From Leifsonia sp. CL147 (GTDB lineage: Bacteria; Actinomycetota; Actinomycetes; Actinomycetales; Microbacteriaceae), in contig NZ_FOTM01000024.1 of assembly GCF_900114565.1 (NCBI RefSeq), positions 1-59,326 of the forward strand: a stretch of DNA of 59,326 bases, given 5' to 3'. Shown here piece after piece: positions 41,297 through 53,801 of the stretch; within the stretch, counting starts at the first letter, position 1, and each line of letters starts with the position of its first letter. Below the pieces are notes generated by a model that worked only from the letters and a program-made list of their open reading frames with translations, made no database searches and was not told where the DNA came from. The position numbers and the translations under genes were made by a program.

Positions 41297-42991
41297 ATGC
41301 CAGAAGTCGATTGGAAGCCGCGTTCGCGCGTCGTCACGGACGGGATCGAAGCCACCACCAGCCGCGGGATGCTCCGCGCCGTCGGTATGGGGGACGAAGA
41401 CTGGGAGAAGCCGCAGATCGGCATCGCCTCCTCCTGGAACGAGATCACGCCATGCAACCTCTCGCTGGACCGCCTTGCGCAGGGCGCCAAGGAGGGCGTG
41501 CACGCGGGTGGCGGCTATCCGCTCCAGTTCGGCACCATCTCCGTCTCCGACGGCATCTCGATGGGCCACGAGGGGATGCACTTCTCGCTCGTCTCGCGTG
41601 AGGTCATCGCCGACTCGGTCGAGACCGTGATGATGGCCGAGCGCCTCGACGGCACGGTCCTGCTCGCCGGCTGCGACAAGTCGCTTCCGGGCATGCTGAT
41701 GGCGGCGGCCCGTCTCGACCTCTCCGCCGTGTTCCTCTACGCCGGCTCCATCGCTCCCGGCTGGGTCAAGCTCTCGGACGGCACCGAGAAGGACGTCACG
41801 ATCATCGACTCCTTCGAGGCGGTCGGCGCGTGCAAGGCCGGCAAGATGAGCGAAGAGGACCTCAAGCGCATCGAGTGCGCCATCGCCCCCGGCGAGGGCG
41901 CCTGCGGCGGCATGTACACCGCGAACACCATGGCCTCGGTCGCCGAGGCGCTCGGGATGAGCCTGCCCGGCTCGGCCGCGCCGCCCTCGGCGGACCGCCG
42001 CCGCGACTACTACGCGCACCGCTCCGGCGAGGCCGTGGTGAACCTGCTGCGGAAGGGCATCACCGCCCGCGACATCCTCACCAAGAAGGCGTTCGAGAAC
42101 GCGATCGCCGTCGCGATGGCCTTCGGTGGCTCGACCAACGTCGTCCTGCACCTGCTGGCGATCGCTCACGAGGCCGAGGTCGACCTCACGATCGACGACT
42201 TCAACCGCATCGGCGACAAGGTGCCGCACATCGGCGACCTCAAGCCGTTCGGCAAGTACGTCATGAACGATGTGGACCGCCACGGCGGTGTCCCGGTGGT
42301 GATGAAGGCGCTGCTCGACGCCGGGCTCCTGCACGGCGACTGCCTGACGGTGACGGGGAAGACCGTGGCCGAGAACCTGGCCGAGATCAACCCGCCTGCA
42401 CCCGACGGCGAGGTGATGCGGCCGCTCGACAACCCCATCCACCCCACGGGCGGCATCACCATCCTCAAGGGCTCGCTGGCACCGGACGGCGCCGTCGTCA
42501 AGACGGCCGGCTTCGACGCCGAGGTCTTCGAGGGCCCGGCACGCGTGTTCGAGCGCGAGCGCGAGGCGATGGATGCCCTCACCGAGGGCCGCATCTACGC
42601 CGGCGATGTGGTCATCATCCGGTACGAGGGCCCGAAGGGCGGCCCGGGGATGCGCGAGATGCTCGCCATCACGGCTGCCATCAAGGGCGCAGGGCTCGGC
42701 AAGGATGTACTACTATTGACGGACGGACGATTCTCAGGCGGCACAACCGGCCTGTGCATCGGCCACATAGCACCCGAAGCGGTGGACGCAGGTCCCATCG
42801 CCTTCGTGCGCGATGGTGATCTGATACGGGTCGATATCGCGGCTCGCTCCCTCGACCTACTTGTCGACGAGTCAGAGCTGACCGCCCGCCGTGAAGGCTG
42901 GGCGCCTCTTCCTCCGCGCTATACCCGTGGCGTTCTCGCGAAGTTCTCCAAGCTCGTGCGCTCCGCTGCAGAAGGAGCCGTGACGGGCTGA
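41297..42991 (+). CDS. ilvD: Dihydroxy-acid dehydratase
   Basis: A 564-residue iron-sulfur enzyme that dehydrates 2,3-dihydroxy acids to 2-keto acids in valine and isoleucine synthesis. Cluster and metal ligands lie in GCDKSLPG and [24 protein letters not shown] is the conserved C-terminal block that also holds the catalytic Ser. It is the first gene of a block with ilvB, ilvN and ilvC, 53 bp before ilvB. Length is normal for the family. Confidence 0.96.
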   Translation: MPEVDWKPRSRVVTDGIEATTSRGMLRAVGMGDEDWEKPQIGIASSWNEITPCNLSLDRLAQGAKEGVHAGGGYPLQFGTISVSDGISMGHEGMHFSLVSREVIADSVETVMMAERLDGTVLLAGCDKSLPGMLMAAARLDLSAVFLYAGSIAPGWVKLSDGTEKDVTIIDSFEAVGACKAGKMSEEDLKRIECAIAPGEGACGGMYTANTMASVAEALGMSLPGSAAPPSADRRRDYYAHRSGEAVVNLLRKGITARDILTKKAFENAIAVAMAFGGSTNVVLHLLAIAHEAEVDLTIDDFNRIGDKVPHIGDLKPFGKYVMNDVDRHGGVPVVMKALLDAGLLHGDCLTVTGKTVAENLAEINPPAPDGEVMRPLDNPIHPTGGITILKGSLAPDGAVVKTAGFDAEVFEGPARVFEREREAMDALTEGRIYAGDVVIIRYEGPKGGPGMREMLAITAAIKGAGLGKDVLLLTDGRFSGGTTGLCIGHIAPEAVDAGPIAFVRDGDLIRVDIAARSLDLLVDESELTARREGWAPLPPRYTRGVLAKFSKLVRSAAEGAVTG

Positions 42992-43044
42992 GGCTTCGCC
43001 CCAGCACCGCTTCCACCACTTCGTACGTAAGGGACTGATAAGGC

Positions 43045-46426
<3,382 letters not shown>

Positions 46427-46454
46427 TCACGGCTCCCGCCGCGCATTAGTCTCG

Positions 46455-46483
46455 GGGTGCCGCACGCGCTGCGTGCGGCACCC
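46455..46483 (+). terminator. Terminator of the ilvBNC operon
   Basis: A 13-base perfect stem (GGGTGCCGCACGC with GCGTGCGGCACCC) and a 3-base loop, 28 bp after the ilvC stop. The T-run is weak (TTCT), as is common in actinobacteria. Confidence 0.75.
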
Positions 46484-46501
46484 TTCTGCGTGAGGAGCCC
46501 C

Positions 46502-47233
46502 ATGGGAATCGCCGTCGAGATCGCCGTCCAGGACCTGGCCGGGGTGCGGGTGGCCCTCGCCGAGGGCGCGGACCGCGTCGAGCTGTGCAGTGCGCTCGGG
46601 CTGGGCGGACTCACGCCGTCGGCCGCGCTCGTCTCGGCCGCCGTCAGGGAGGCCCGGACCCAGGGCCGCGACCGGTTCGTGCAGGTGCTCGTCCGTCCGC
46701 GCGGCGGTGGGTTCCTCTACGACGCCGACGAGCTGGCCCTGATCCTCGCCGACGTGCGGTTCGCCCGGGAGGCCGGCGCTGCGGGCGTCGTCGTCGGCGC
46801 GCTCACCGAACACGGAGGCGTCGACACGGAGGCGCTCCGACGCATCGTCGCGGAGGCGGGGCCGCTGGAGGTCACCTTCCATCGCGCGCTCGACGTCGTC
46901 GAGCATCCCCTCGACGCCGCCGAGGTGCTCGTCCAGCTCGGAGTCACCCGCGTGCTCAGCTCGGGCGGTGCGGCGCGCAGCATCGACGGCATCCACGTTC
47001 TCCGTGCGCTTTCCGAACGCTTCTCCGGGCGGCTCGAGGTCATGGCGGGCGGGGGAGTGCGGGTGGCGGACATTCCCGCGCTGGCGCGCGGCGGACTGGA
47101 TGCGGTGCACCTGTCGGCCCGGGACACGGTCCGCGGGACACCGAGCGGGCCGGGCGGCGGGGATGCGGCCTACGACATCACCGACCCGGCGATCGTCCGG
47201 GCCGCTCTGGCCGCCGCGTCCCTGATCCGCTGA
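46502..47233 (+). CDS. cutC: CutC-family protein
   Basis: A 243-residue TIM-barrel protein of the CutC family. Recognisable blocks are GADRVELCSALGLGGLTPS, VLVRPRGGGFLYDADE, VTFHRALDVV and VLSSGGAARSIDGI. The family was named for copper tolerance, but a direct copper role is uncertain. The ATG at 46502 has GAGGAG upstream and lies just after the ilv terminator, so it probably has its own promoter or depends on read-through. Confidence 0.9.
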   Translation: MGIAVEIAVQDLAGVRVALAEGADRVELCSALGLGGLTPSAALVSAAVREARTQGRDRFVQVLVRPRGGGFLYDADELALILADVRFAREAGAAGVVVGALTEHGGVDTEALRRIVAEAGPLEVTFHRALDVVEHPLDAAEVLVQLGVTRVLSSGGAARSIDGIHVLRALSERFSGRLEVMAGGGVRVADIPALARGGLDAVHLSARDTVRGTPSGPGGGDAAYDITDPAIVRAALAAASLIR

Positions 47234-47315
47234 CGACGGGAACCGCGCATCCGTCCACAGGGGCGGCCTGTCCACATCCGGCGTAACGCGGCGAAAGGCG
47301 GCGGTGGCCGCCCGC

Positions 47316-47321
47316 TAGAGT
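47316..47321 (+). promoter_or_regulatory. Probable -10 box of serA
   Basis: TAGAGT, the same hexamer found before ilvD and the tRNA-Gln gene, lies 75 bp upstream of the serA start, leaving a 5' leader of about 70 bases. The leader shows no obvious riboswitch. Confidence 0.45.
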
Positions 47322-47396
47322 TAACCCGTTCGGCGCCCCATCGACCGTGGCGCACCTCCTCCCAAGCCAGCCTCGCACTTCGTAAGGATCTGCCAC

Positions 47397-48989
47397 GTGA
47401 CAAAGCCGGTCGTCCTGATCGCCGAAGAACTTTCGCCCGCCACCGTCGACGCCCTCGGGCCTGACTTCGAGATCCGATCGGTGGATGGGACCGACCGTCC
47501 CGCGCTCCTCTCCGCTGTCGCGGACGCCGACGCGATCCTCGTCCGTTCTGCCACCAAGGTCGATGCCGAGGTCCTGGGCGCGGCTCCCGTCCTCAAAGTG
47601 ATCGCGCGCGCCGGTGTCGGGCTCGACAACGTCGACATCAAGACCGCGACCAGCGCCGGCGTGATGGTCGTCAATGCGCCGACCTCGAACATCATCTCGG
47701 CCGCGGAGCTGACCGTCGGCCACATCCTGAGCCTCGCCCGTCACATCCCCGCCGCGCACAGCGCGCTCGCCCAGGGGCAGTGGAAGCGCTCGAAGTACAG
47801 CGGCGTCGAGCTGTACGAGAAGACCATCGGCATCATCGGGCTCGGCCGCATCGGTGCGCTCATCACGGCGCGCCTGCAGTCGTTCGGCACGAACGTGATC
47901 GCCTACGACCCGTACGTGACGAGCGCCCGGGCGCAGCAGCTCGGCGTCCAGCTGGTCACGCTGGAAGAACTGCTCGCGCAGTCCGACTTCATCACCATCC
48001 ACATGCCCAAGACGCCGGAGACCACCGGCATGATCTCCGACGACCAGCTGGCGCTGATGAAGCCGACGGCCTTCATCGTGAACGTCGCGCGGGGCGGGCT
48101 CATCGACGAGGACGCGCTGTACCGCGCGCTCACGACGGGCACGATCGCCGGCGCCGGGCTCGACGTCTTCGTCTCGGAGCCGCCGCAGGAGTCCCCGCTG
48201 CTCGCGCTCGAGAACGTCGTCGTCACCCCGCACCTCGGCGCCTCCACCGACGAGGCCCAGGAGAAAGCGGGCGTCTCGGTCGCGCGTTCCGTCCGCCTCG
48301 CGCTCTCGGGCGAGCTCGTCCCCGACGCGGTGAACGTCGCCGGCGGTGTCATCGACCCGTACGTGCGCCCGGGCATCCCGCTCGTCGAGAAGCTCGGTCA
48401 GGTGTTCTCCGGCCTGGCCGGCAGCCCGGTCACCAGCGTCGACGTGGAGGTCCGCGGCGAGCTGGCCGACTACGACGTCAGCGTGCTGAAGCTCGCGGCG
48501 CTCAAGGGCATCTTCACGAACATCGTCAGCGAGACCGTGTCGTACGTGAATGCGCCGCTGCTCGCCGACCAGCGCGGCATCGAGGTCCGCCTCATCACCG
48601 ACTCGGTCAGCGAGGAGTACCGCAACCTGATCACCCTGCGGGGCGCCCTGAGCGACGGCTCGCAGATCTCGGTGTCCGGGACGCTCACCGGCCCGAAGCA
48701 GATCGAGAAGATCGTCGAGATCAACGGCTACGACGTGGAGGTCCCCGTCGCGGAGCACCTCGTGGTCATGGTCTACGACGACCGTCCGGGGATCGTGGCC
48801 GTCTACGGCCGCGAGTTCGGCGAGGCGGCCATCAACATCGCGGGCATGCAGGTCGCGCGGACCTCGGCCGGCGGCAAGGCGCTCAGCGTCCTCACCGTCG
48901 ACTCGCGCGTGCCCGACGGCCTGCTCGAGAAGGTGCGCCTCGCGATCGACGCCGACCTGATGCAGGAGATCGACATCACCGAGTCCTGA
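47397..48989 (+). CDS. serA: D-3-phosphoglycerate dehydrogenase
   Basis: A 530-residue enzyme for the first step of serine synthesis, in the long (type I) form used by actinobacteria. The NAD motif is GLGRIGALITARL. Catalytic Arg, Glu and His lie in the VARGGLID and PHLGAST regions. An intervening domain (KLGQVFSGLAGSPVTSVDVEVRGEL) and a C-terminal ACT domain (VMVYDDRPGIVAVYGREFGE) allow serine feedback. The GTG start is used. It stands 163 bp after cutC. Confidence 0.96.
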   Translation: MTKPVVLIAEELSPATVDALGPDFEIRSVDGTDRPALLSAVADADAILVRSATKVDAEVLGAAPVLKVIARAGVGLDNVDIKTATSAGVMVVNAPTSNIISAAELTVGHILSLARHIPAAHSALAQGQWKRSKYSGVELYEKTIGIIGLGRIGALITARLQSFGTNVIAYDPYVTSARAQQLGVQLVTLEELLAQSDFITIHMPKTPETTGMISDDQLALMKPTAFIVNVARGGLIDEDALYRALTTGTIAGAGLDVFVSEPPQESPLLALENVVVTPHLGASTDEAQEKAGVSVARSVRLALSGELVPDAVNVAGGVIDPYVRPGIPLVEKLGQVFSGLAGSPVTSVDVEVRGELADYDVSVLKLAALKGIFTNIVSETVSYVNAPLLADQRGIEVRLITDSVSEEYRNLITLRGALSDGSQISVSGTLTGPKQIEKIVEINGYDVEVPVAEHLVVMVYDDRPGIVAVYGREFGEAAINIAGMQVARTSAGGKALSVLTVDSRVPDGLLEKVRLAIDADLMQEIDITES

Positions 48990-49071
48990 CGGCTCGAGCA
49001 GGCGGGGCGGCGGCAAGCCGCCTCGCCGGCGTACCGCTGCGGCCACCGGACGCCGGGTTCGGCTGCCCGGC

Positions 49072-49638
49072 TCAGCTCCCTTCGGCGAACCGGCGGATGA
49101 GGGCGACCAGGTCGTCGATGTCCGTCTCGTCGCGGAGGACGCTGTTGGTCGCGGGCAGAAGCGCCGTGTTGTAGTACATCCCGTCGCCGATGAGCATGAT
49201 CGTGCGAGCGATCAGCGGATCGCCGACGGCCTCCTGGAGCACCTCCAGCCAGCGCCGCTGGGCGCCGGCGAGCGCATCCCGTGCCCGGGGATCGGCCGCC
49301 TGCGCCAGCCGGGCGATGGCGACGATCGCCCGCTCGAAGCGGGAGTCGGTCGGGATGGAGGTGCGGAGGAAGTAGTCGACCGGCCCGTTCTCGGCCGCCC
49401 GCATCCGCGAGACGTCCTCGTCGATGAGAGCCGCGAAGCGTTCCAGCACGCCCGTGGTCAACGCCTCCTTGGAGGCGAAGTGGTAGAGCAGCCCACCCTT
49501 GGAGACTCCGGCGCGCGCAGCGACCGCATCCAGGGTCGCCGCCCGTTCGCTCTGCTCGGCGAGGAGTTCCTCGTACGCGTCCAGCACCCGGTCCCGGGCG
49601 GTCCCGGAGGGAGTGGCGGGCGGTGCGACGAGGGCCAT
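49072..49638 (-). CDS. TetR-family repressor of MFS efflux gene
   Basis: A 188-residue TetR protein. DNA-binding part: ARDRVLDAYEELLAEQSERAATLDAVAARAGVSKGGLLYHFASKEAL. It is divergent from the MFS transporter at 49692, and a 24-bp palindrome lies in the 53-bp gap. It probably represses the transporter and itself until a substrate binds. Confidence 0.92.
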   Translation of the reverse strand: MALVAPPATPSGTARDRVLDAYEELLAEQSERAATLDAVAARAGVSKGGLLYHFASKEALTTGVLERFAALIDEDVSRMRAAENGPVDYFLRTSIPTDSRFERAIVAIARLAQAADPRARDALAGAQRRWLEVLQEAVGDPLIARTIMLIGDGMYYNTALLPATNSVLRDETDIDDLVALIRRFAEGS

Positions 49639-49661
49639 GACGCCATGCTAGCCGTCTTGCC

Positions 49662-49685
49662 ACTGTACCGTCTGGACGGTACAGT
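49662..49685. promoter_or_regulatory. TetR operator, 24-bp palindrome
   Basis: ACTGTACCGTC-TG-GACGGTACAGT: two perfect 11-base arms around a two-base centre, ending six bases before the MFS start codon. A bound repressor would block both divergent promoters. Confidence 0.88.
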
Positions 49686-49691
49686 TATGGG

Positions 49692-51227
49692 ATGTCCGCC
49701 TCCGTCGTCCAGACCCCCACCGCGACGTCCGCGGGGAGCCGCGCCGGGGCGCGCGGCTGGGCGGCGCTCGCAGTCCTCATGCTCCCGACCCTGCTCGTCT
49801 CGGTCGACAACACCGTGCTCAGCTTCGCCCTTCCGTCCATCTCCGAGGCACTCCAGCCGTCCGCGACCGGGATGCTGTGGATCGTCGACGTCTACCCGCT
49901 CGTCCTCGCCGGACTCCTCGTCGCGATGGGGAGCCTCGGCGACCGGATCGGCCGCCGCCGTCTGCTGCTGATCGGCGCCACCGGCTTCGCCGCCGTTTCG
50001 GTCCTGGCCGCCTTCGCGCCGACGGCCGAACTTCTGATCGCCGCACGCGCCTCCCTCGGTGTCTTCGGCGCCATGCTGATGCCGTCGACGCTGTCCCTGC
50101 TGCGCAGCGTCTTCGCCGACCGTGAGCAGCGTCGGCTCGCCATCGCGATCTGGGCATCGGGCTTCGCGGCGGGCTCCGCCCTGGGGCCGATCGTCGGCGG
50201 CGTGCTGCTCGAGCACTTCCCGTGGGGCGCGGTCTTCCTGCTCGCGGTGCCGGTCCTCATCCCGCTGCTGGTCCTCGCCCCGCTGCTCGTACGCGAGTCG
50301 CGCGACCCGCTGCCCGGACCGGTGGACGTTCCGAGCATCCTCTTCTCGCTACTCACGATGGCGCCCATCGTCTACGGCATCAAGGCGCTCGCGGTCGACG
50401 GATTCTCCGTCGTCGCCGTCTGCGCGATCGGAGTCGGCGCCGTCTCCGGAACGCTCTTCGTGCGCCGCCAGCTGCGCCGGCCGGTGCCGATGCTCGACAT
50501 GAGGCTGTTCGGCCGCCCGGCATTCAGCGGGGCGGTCGTCGTCAACCTCCTGAGCGTGGTCTCGCTGGTCGGCTTCCTGTTCTTCGTCTCCCAGCACCTG
50601 CAGCTCGTGCTCGGGCTGACGCCCATCCGATCGGGATTCGTGCTCGTGCCGGGGCTCGTCACCATGATCGTCGCCGGCCTCGTGGTGGTGCCGATCGCGC
50701 GGCGGATCCGGCCGGGAGCAGTGATCGCCGGAGGCCTGACCCTGTCTGCGGGCGGCTACCTCCTGGTGGCGCTGAGCGGTGGGGGAGCGCCGTGGGCTGT
50801 GCTGCTCGCGGCGTTCGTGCTGCTCGGCGCGGGGATCGGAGCAGCGGAGACCGTCTCGAACGAGCTCGTCATCTCGACCGCACCTGCGGCGAAAGCGGGT
50901 GCGGCCTCCGCCGTGTCCGAGACCGCGTACGAGCTGGGAGCGGTGCTCGGCACCGCGACCCTCGGCACCCTCATCACCGCCTCGTACCGGGCAGCGCTCG
51001 TCGTCCCACCGGGCCTCACCCCGGGACAGGCCGACGCGGCAGGCCAGACACTGGGCGGCGCGGTCACAGTGGCCGGCACGCTGCCGGGACCGGTGGGCGA
51101 ACAGCTGCTGGCGTCCGCGCGGGCGGCCTTCGACAGCGGGGTCGGGGTCACCTCGGTGATCGGCATCGGGCTCGTCGCGGCAGCGGCGGTCGTCGCGCTG
51201 GTGACCCTGCGTCGTGTCCGCTCGTGA
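49692..51227 (+). CDS. MFS drug exporter, DHA2/QacA-like (14 helices)
   Basis: A 511-residue transporter with about 14 membrane helices. Motif A is GSLGDRIGRRRLLLIG, the early helix has DNTVLSFALPSISEAL, and motif C-like Gly/Pro pattern occurs in GFAAGSALGPIVGGVLLEHF. DHA2 members expel cationic drugs and dyes in exchange for protons. It is divergent from its presumed TetR regulator. The pair sits between serA and leuB, interrupting an otherwise amino-acid-synthesis block. Confidence 0.92.
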   Translation: MSASVVQTPTATSAGSRAGARGWAALAVLMLPTLLVSVDNTVLSFALPSISEALQPSATGMLWIVDVYPLVLAGLLVAMGSLGDRIGRRRLLLIGATGFAAVSVLAAFAPTAELLIAARASLGVFGAMLMPSTLSLLRSVFADREQRRLAIAIWASGFAAGSALGPIVGGVLLEHFPWGAVFLLAVPVLIPLLVLAPLLVRESRDPLPGPVDVPSILFSLLTMAPIVYGIKALAVDGFSVVAVCAIGVGAVSGTLFVRRQLRRPVPMLDMRLFGRPAFSGAVVVNLLSVVSLVGFLFFVSQHLQLVLGLTPIRSGFVLVPGLVTMIVAGLVVVPIARRIRPGAVIAGGLTLSAGGYLLVALSGGGAPWAVLLAAFVLLGAGIGAAETVSNELVISTAPAAKAGAASAVSETAYELGAVLGTATLGTLITASYRAALVVPPGLTPGQADAAGQTLGGAVTVAGTLPGPVGEQLLASARAAFDSGVGVTSVIGIGLVAAAAVVALVTLRRVRS

Positions 51228-51260
51228 TCCAGCGCTGACCGCCTCCTGACCGCCTCCCGG

Positions 51261-51315
51261 CCCGGCTGCCGACCCGACTCCCGACCCGGCTGCCGACCCG
51301 ACTCCCGGCAGCCGG
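51261..51315. repeat. Two 24-bp direct repeats forming a hairpin
   Basis: Two tandem units starting CCCGGCTGCCGACCCGACTC (51261 and 51285) differ at the last base only. CCGGCTGCC at 51286-51294 also pairs with GGCAGCCGG at 51307-51315. The structure lies after the MFS gene and may serve as its terminator. Confidence 0.6.
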
Positions 51316-51380
51316 TGGAGGTCGCGGCGCGGCGATAGGGTGGCAGTACCGGTTCGCCCATCGATCAGCGCAGGAGTGTC

Positions 51381-52436
51381 ATGTCCCGTTCCGTCAAGCT
51401 CGCCGTCATCCCTGGGGACGGGATCGGTCCGGAGGTCATCGCCGAGGCCGTCAAAGTTCTGGATGCGGTGACCGGCGCGAGCGGGCTGGAGTTCGAGAAG
51501 ACGCACTTCTCCCTCGGAGCCGATCGCTATCTGGCGACCGGCGACGTGCTGACGGACGACGACCTCGAGGCGATCGCGAGCCACGACGCGATCCTGCTCG
51601 GCGCGGTCGGCGGCAGACCGGGCGACCCACGGCTGACCGGTGCGAACATCGAGCGCGGGCTGCTGCTGAAGCTGCGCTTCTCGCTCGACCACTACGTGAA
51701 CCTGCGCCCCACGACGCTGTTCCCGGGCATCTCCAGCCCGCTCGCCGACCCGGGCGAGGTCGACTTCGTCGTCGTGCGGGAGGGCACGGAAGGCCCGTAT
51801 GTCGGCAACGGCGGCGCCATCCGTCAGGGAACCCCGCACGAGATCGCCAACGAGGTCTCCGTGAACACCGCCTACGGCGTCGAGCGCGTCGTCCGCTACG
51901 CCTTCGAGCAGGCCGAGCAGCGCAGGCGGAAGCTCACCCTCGTCCACAAGACCAACGTGCTCACCTTCGCAGGCGGTCTCTGGAAGCGGATCGTGGATGC
52001 GGTGGCCGCCGAGCACCCGGATGTCGCGGTGGACTACCTCCACGTCGACGCTGCGACCATCTTCCTGGTCACGGATCCTGCTAGATTCGATGTGATCGTC
52101 ACGGACAACCTCTTCGGCGACATCCTCACCGACCTCGCGGCCGCGATCAGCGGCGGTATCGGGCTGGCGGCCTCCGGCAACATCAATCCGGCCGGGGCCT
52201 TCCCGAGCATGTTCGAGCCGGTTCACGGATCGGCCCCCGACATCGCCGGCCAGCAGAAGGCCGACCCCACCGCCGCGATCCTCTCGACGGCGCTCCTGCT
52301 CCGCCACCTGGGCGAACCGGAGCTCGCCGAGCGGGTCGAGTCCGCGGTGACGGCCGACCTCGCCGCCCGCACGGGCGCGTCGCGAACCACCGCCGAGATC
52401 GGCGACGCGATCGCCGCTCGTGTGGCGCAGAATTGA
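51381..52436 (+). CDS. leuB: 3-isopropylmalate dehydrogenase
   Basis: A 351-residue NAD-dependent enzyme of leucine synthesis. Blocks include [17 protein letters not shown] at the start, the substrate-binding [28 protein letters not shown], the catalytic '[10 protein letters not shown]' Lys and [19 protein letters not shown] with metal-binding Asp residues. The GAGTGTC-type spacing before the ATG includes AGGAG. ilvE follows after 25 bp, so the two are probably one operon. Confidence 0.95.
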   Translation: MSRSVKLAVIPGDGIGPEVIAEAVKVLDAVTGASGLEFEKTHFSLGADRYLATGDVLTDDDLEAIASHDAILLGAVGGRPGDPRLTGANIERGLLLKLRFSLDHYVNLRPTTLFPGISSPLADPGEVDFVVVREGTEGPYVGNGGAIRQGTPHEIANEVSVNTAYGVERVVRYAFEQAEQRRRKLTLVHKTNVLTFAGGLWKRIVDAVAAEHPDVAVDYLHVDAATIFLVTDPARFDVIVTDNLFGDILTDLAAAISGGIGLAASGNINPAGAFPSMFEPVHGSAPDIAGQQKADPTAAILSTALLLRHLGEPELAERVESAVTADLAARTGASRTTAEIGDAIAARVAQN

Positions 52437-52461
52437 TTCACCGTCGCGTAAAGGACCTGTC

Positions 52462-53592
52462 ATGACCTCGACCAGCATCTCCCTCACCAGTGGACCCACC
52501 GATACCTCGGGCCTTCTGTGGAACGTCAGCCGCAACGAAGCCGCCCGCGATGCCGCAGCGCGCGCCGAGATCCTCGCCGATCCCGGCTTCGGCAACTACT
52601 TCACCGACCACATGGTCGACATCTGCTGGTCCGCGAAGGGAGGCTGGCACCGGCCGCGCGTCTCGCCGTACGGTCCGATCTCGCTGGAGCCCTCGGCCGC
52701 TGTGCTCCACTACGCGCAGGAGATCTTCGAGGGACTCAAGGCGTACCGCCACGAGGACGGCTCGATCCGGGCGTTCCGCCCCGAGGCGAACGCCGCCCGC
52801 ATGCAGCGCTCCGCCCACCGGCTCGCGCTGCCGGAGCTCCCGGTCGAGCACTTCCTCGACTCGCTCAAGCAGCTGATCGCCGTCGACGCCGACTGGGTGC
52901 CGGATGCGGCGGAGATGAGCCTCTACCTGCGCCCGTTCATGTTCGCGAAGGAGGCGTTCCTCGGGGTGCGTCCTGCGAACAAGGTCGCGTACTACCTGAT
53001 CGCCAGCCCGGCCGGAGCGTACTTCCCGAGCGGCGTCGCTCCCGTCTCCATCTGGCTGTCGGACCACTGGTCGCGTGCGGGCCGCGGCGGCACGGGCGCG
53101 GCGAAGACCGGCGGCAACTACGCCTCCAGCCTGCTCCCGCAGGCCGAAGCGTACGAGCACGGCTGCGCGCAGGTGCTCTTCCTCGACTCGGTCGAGGGGA
53201 AGTACCTCGAGGAGCTCGGTGGGATGAACGTGGTGCTGGTCAAGAAGGACGGCACCCTGGTCACTCCCGAGTCCGACAGCATCCTCGAGGGCATCACCCT
53301 CGACTCGGTGCTGCAGCTGGCGCGCGACCGCGGCCACGCGGTGGAGCGCCGCCGGGTCACGATCGACGAGTGGCGCGACGGCGTCGAGAGCGGGGACGTC
53401 GTCGAGGTCTTCGCCTGCGGCACGGCCGCGGTGATCACGCCGATCGGCGAGCTCAAGTCGGACACCTTCACCGTCGGCGACATCACGGCGCCTCCCGGCG
53501 AGCTGACCATGTCACTGCGCAAAGAGCTCACCGACATCCAGTACGGCCGTCTCCACGACCGCCACAACTGGATGTACCGCCTCGACGCGTAG
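52462..53592 (+). CDS. ilvE: Branched-chain amino acid aminotransferase
   Basis: A 376-residue class IV PLP aminotransferase that carries out the last step for valine, leucine and isoleucine. HYAQEIFEGLKAYRHEDGSI, the PLP lysine region 'GAAKTGGNYASSLLPQ' and VLFLDSVEGKYLEELGGMN are typical of the longer actinobacterial form. The ATG at 52462 has AAAGGAC upstream; upstream in-frame starts lie within the leuB end. A 20-bp perfect hairpin follows 45 bp after the stop. Confidence 0.95.
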   Translation: MTSTSISLTSGPTDTSGLLWNVSRNEAARDAAARAEILADPGFGNYFTDHMVDICWSAKGGWHRPRVSPYGPISLEPSAAVLHYAQEIFEGLKAYRHEDGSIRAFRPEANAARMQRSAHRLALPELPVEHFLDSLKQLIAVDADWVPDAAEMSLYLRPFMFAKEAFLGVRPANKVAYYLIASPAGAYFPSGVAPVSIWLSDHWSRAGRGGTGAAKTGGNYASSLLPQAEAYEHGCAQVLFLDSVEGKYLEELGGMNVVLVKKDGTLVTPESDSILEGITLDSVLQLARDRGHAVERRRVTIDEWRDGVESGDVVEVFACGTAAVITPIGELKSDTFTVGDITAPPGELTMSLRKELTDIQYGRLHDRHNWMYRLDA

Positions 53593-53637
53593 CCGGCGCA
53601 AACGGAGGAGTTCTCCTCGGCAGAGCCCGCGATGGTA

Positions 53638-53688
53638 CGGAAACGGAGGGGATGCGGCCGGCGACGGCCCGCATCCCCTCCGTTTCCG
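53638..53688. terminator. 20-bp perfect-stem hairpin after ilvE
   Basis: The arms at 53638-53657 (CGGAAACGGAGGGGATGCGG) and 53669-53688 are perfect complements with an 11-base loop. No T-run follows; instead a G-rich tandem repeat begins three bases later. It probably ends or stabilises the leuB-ilvE transcript. Confidence 0.7.
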
Positions 53689-53691
53689 TCG

Positions 53692-53761
53692 TGGGGGAGA
53701 CCGGGTGGGGGAGACCGGGTGGGGGAGACCGGGTGGGGGAGACCGGGTGGGGGAGACCGGG
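53692..53761 (+). repeat. 14-bp tandem repeat, five exact copies
   Basis: TGGGGGAGACCGGG is repeated five times without change (53692-53761). Each unit has G5 and G3 runs, so the strand could form G-quadruplexes. It lies between the ilvE hairpin and the next start codon at 53802, within the promoter region of the PanE-like gene. Copy number may vary between strains. Confidence 0.93.
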
Positions 53762-53801
53762 ACGATCGCCGGCTCCCTTTCCGCCGCAGTAGGGTCGAAG
53801 C

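Noticed and set aside
42992-43044. Attenuator or leader peptide before ilvB
   Set aside because: The 53-bp gap has no branched-chain-rich small frame and no alternative hairpins.
47322-47396. Riboswitch in the serA leader
   Set aside because: The short leader shows no conserved glycine, SAM or T-box elements that I can recognise.
53692-53761. CRISPR array
   Set aside because: The 14-bp units are directly adjacent with no spacers and no cas genes are nearby.
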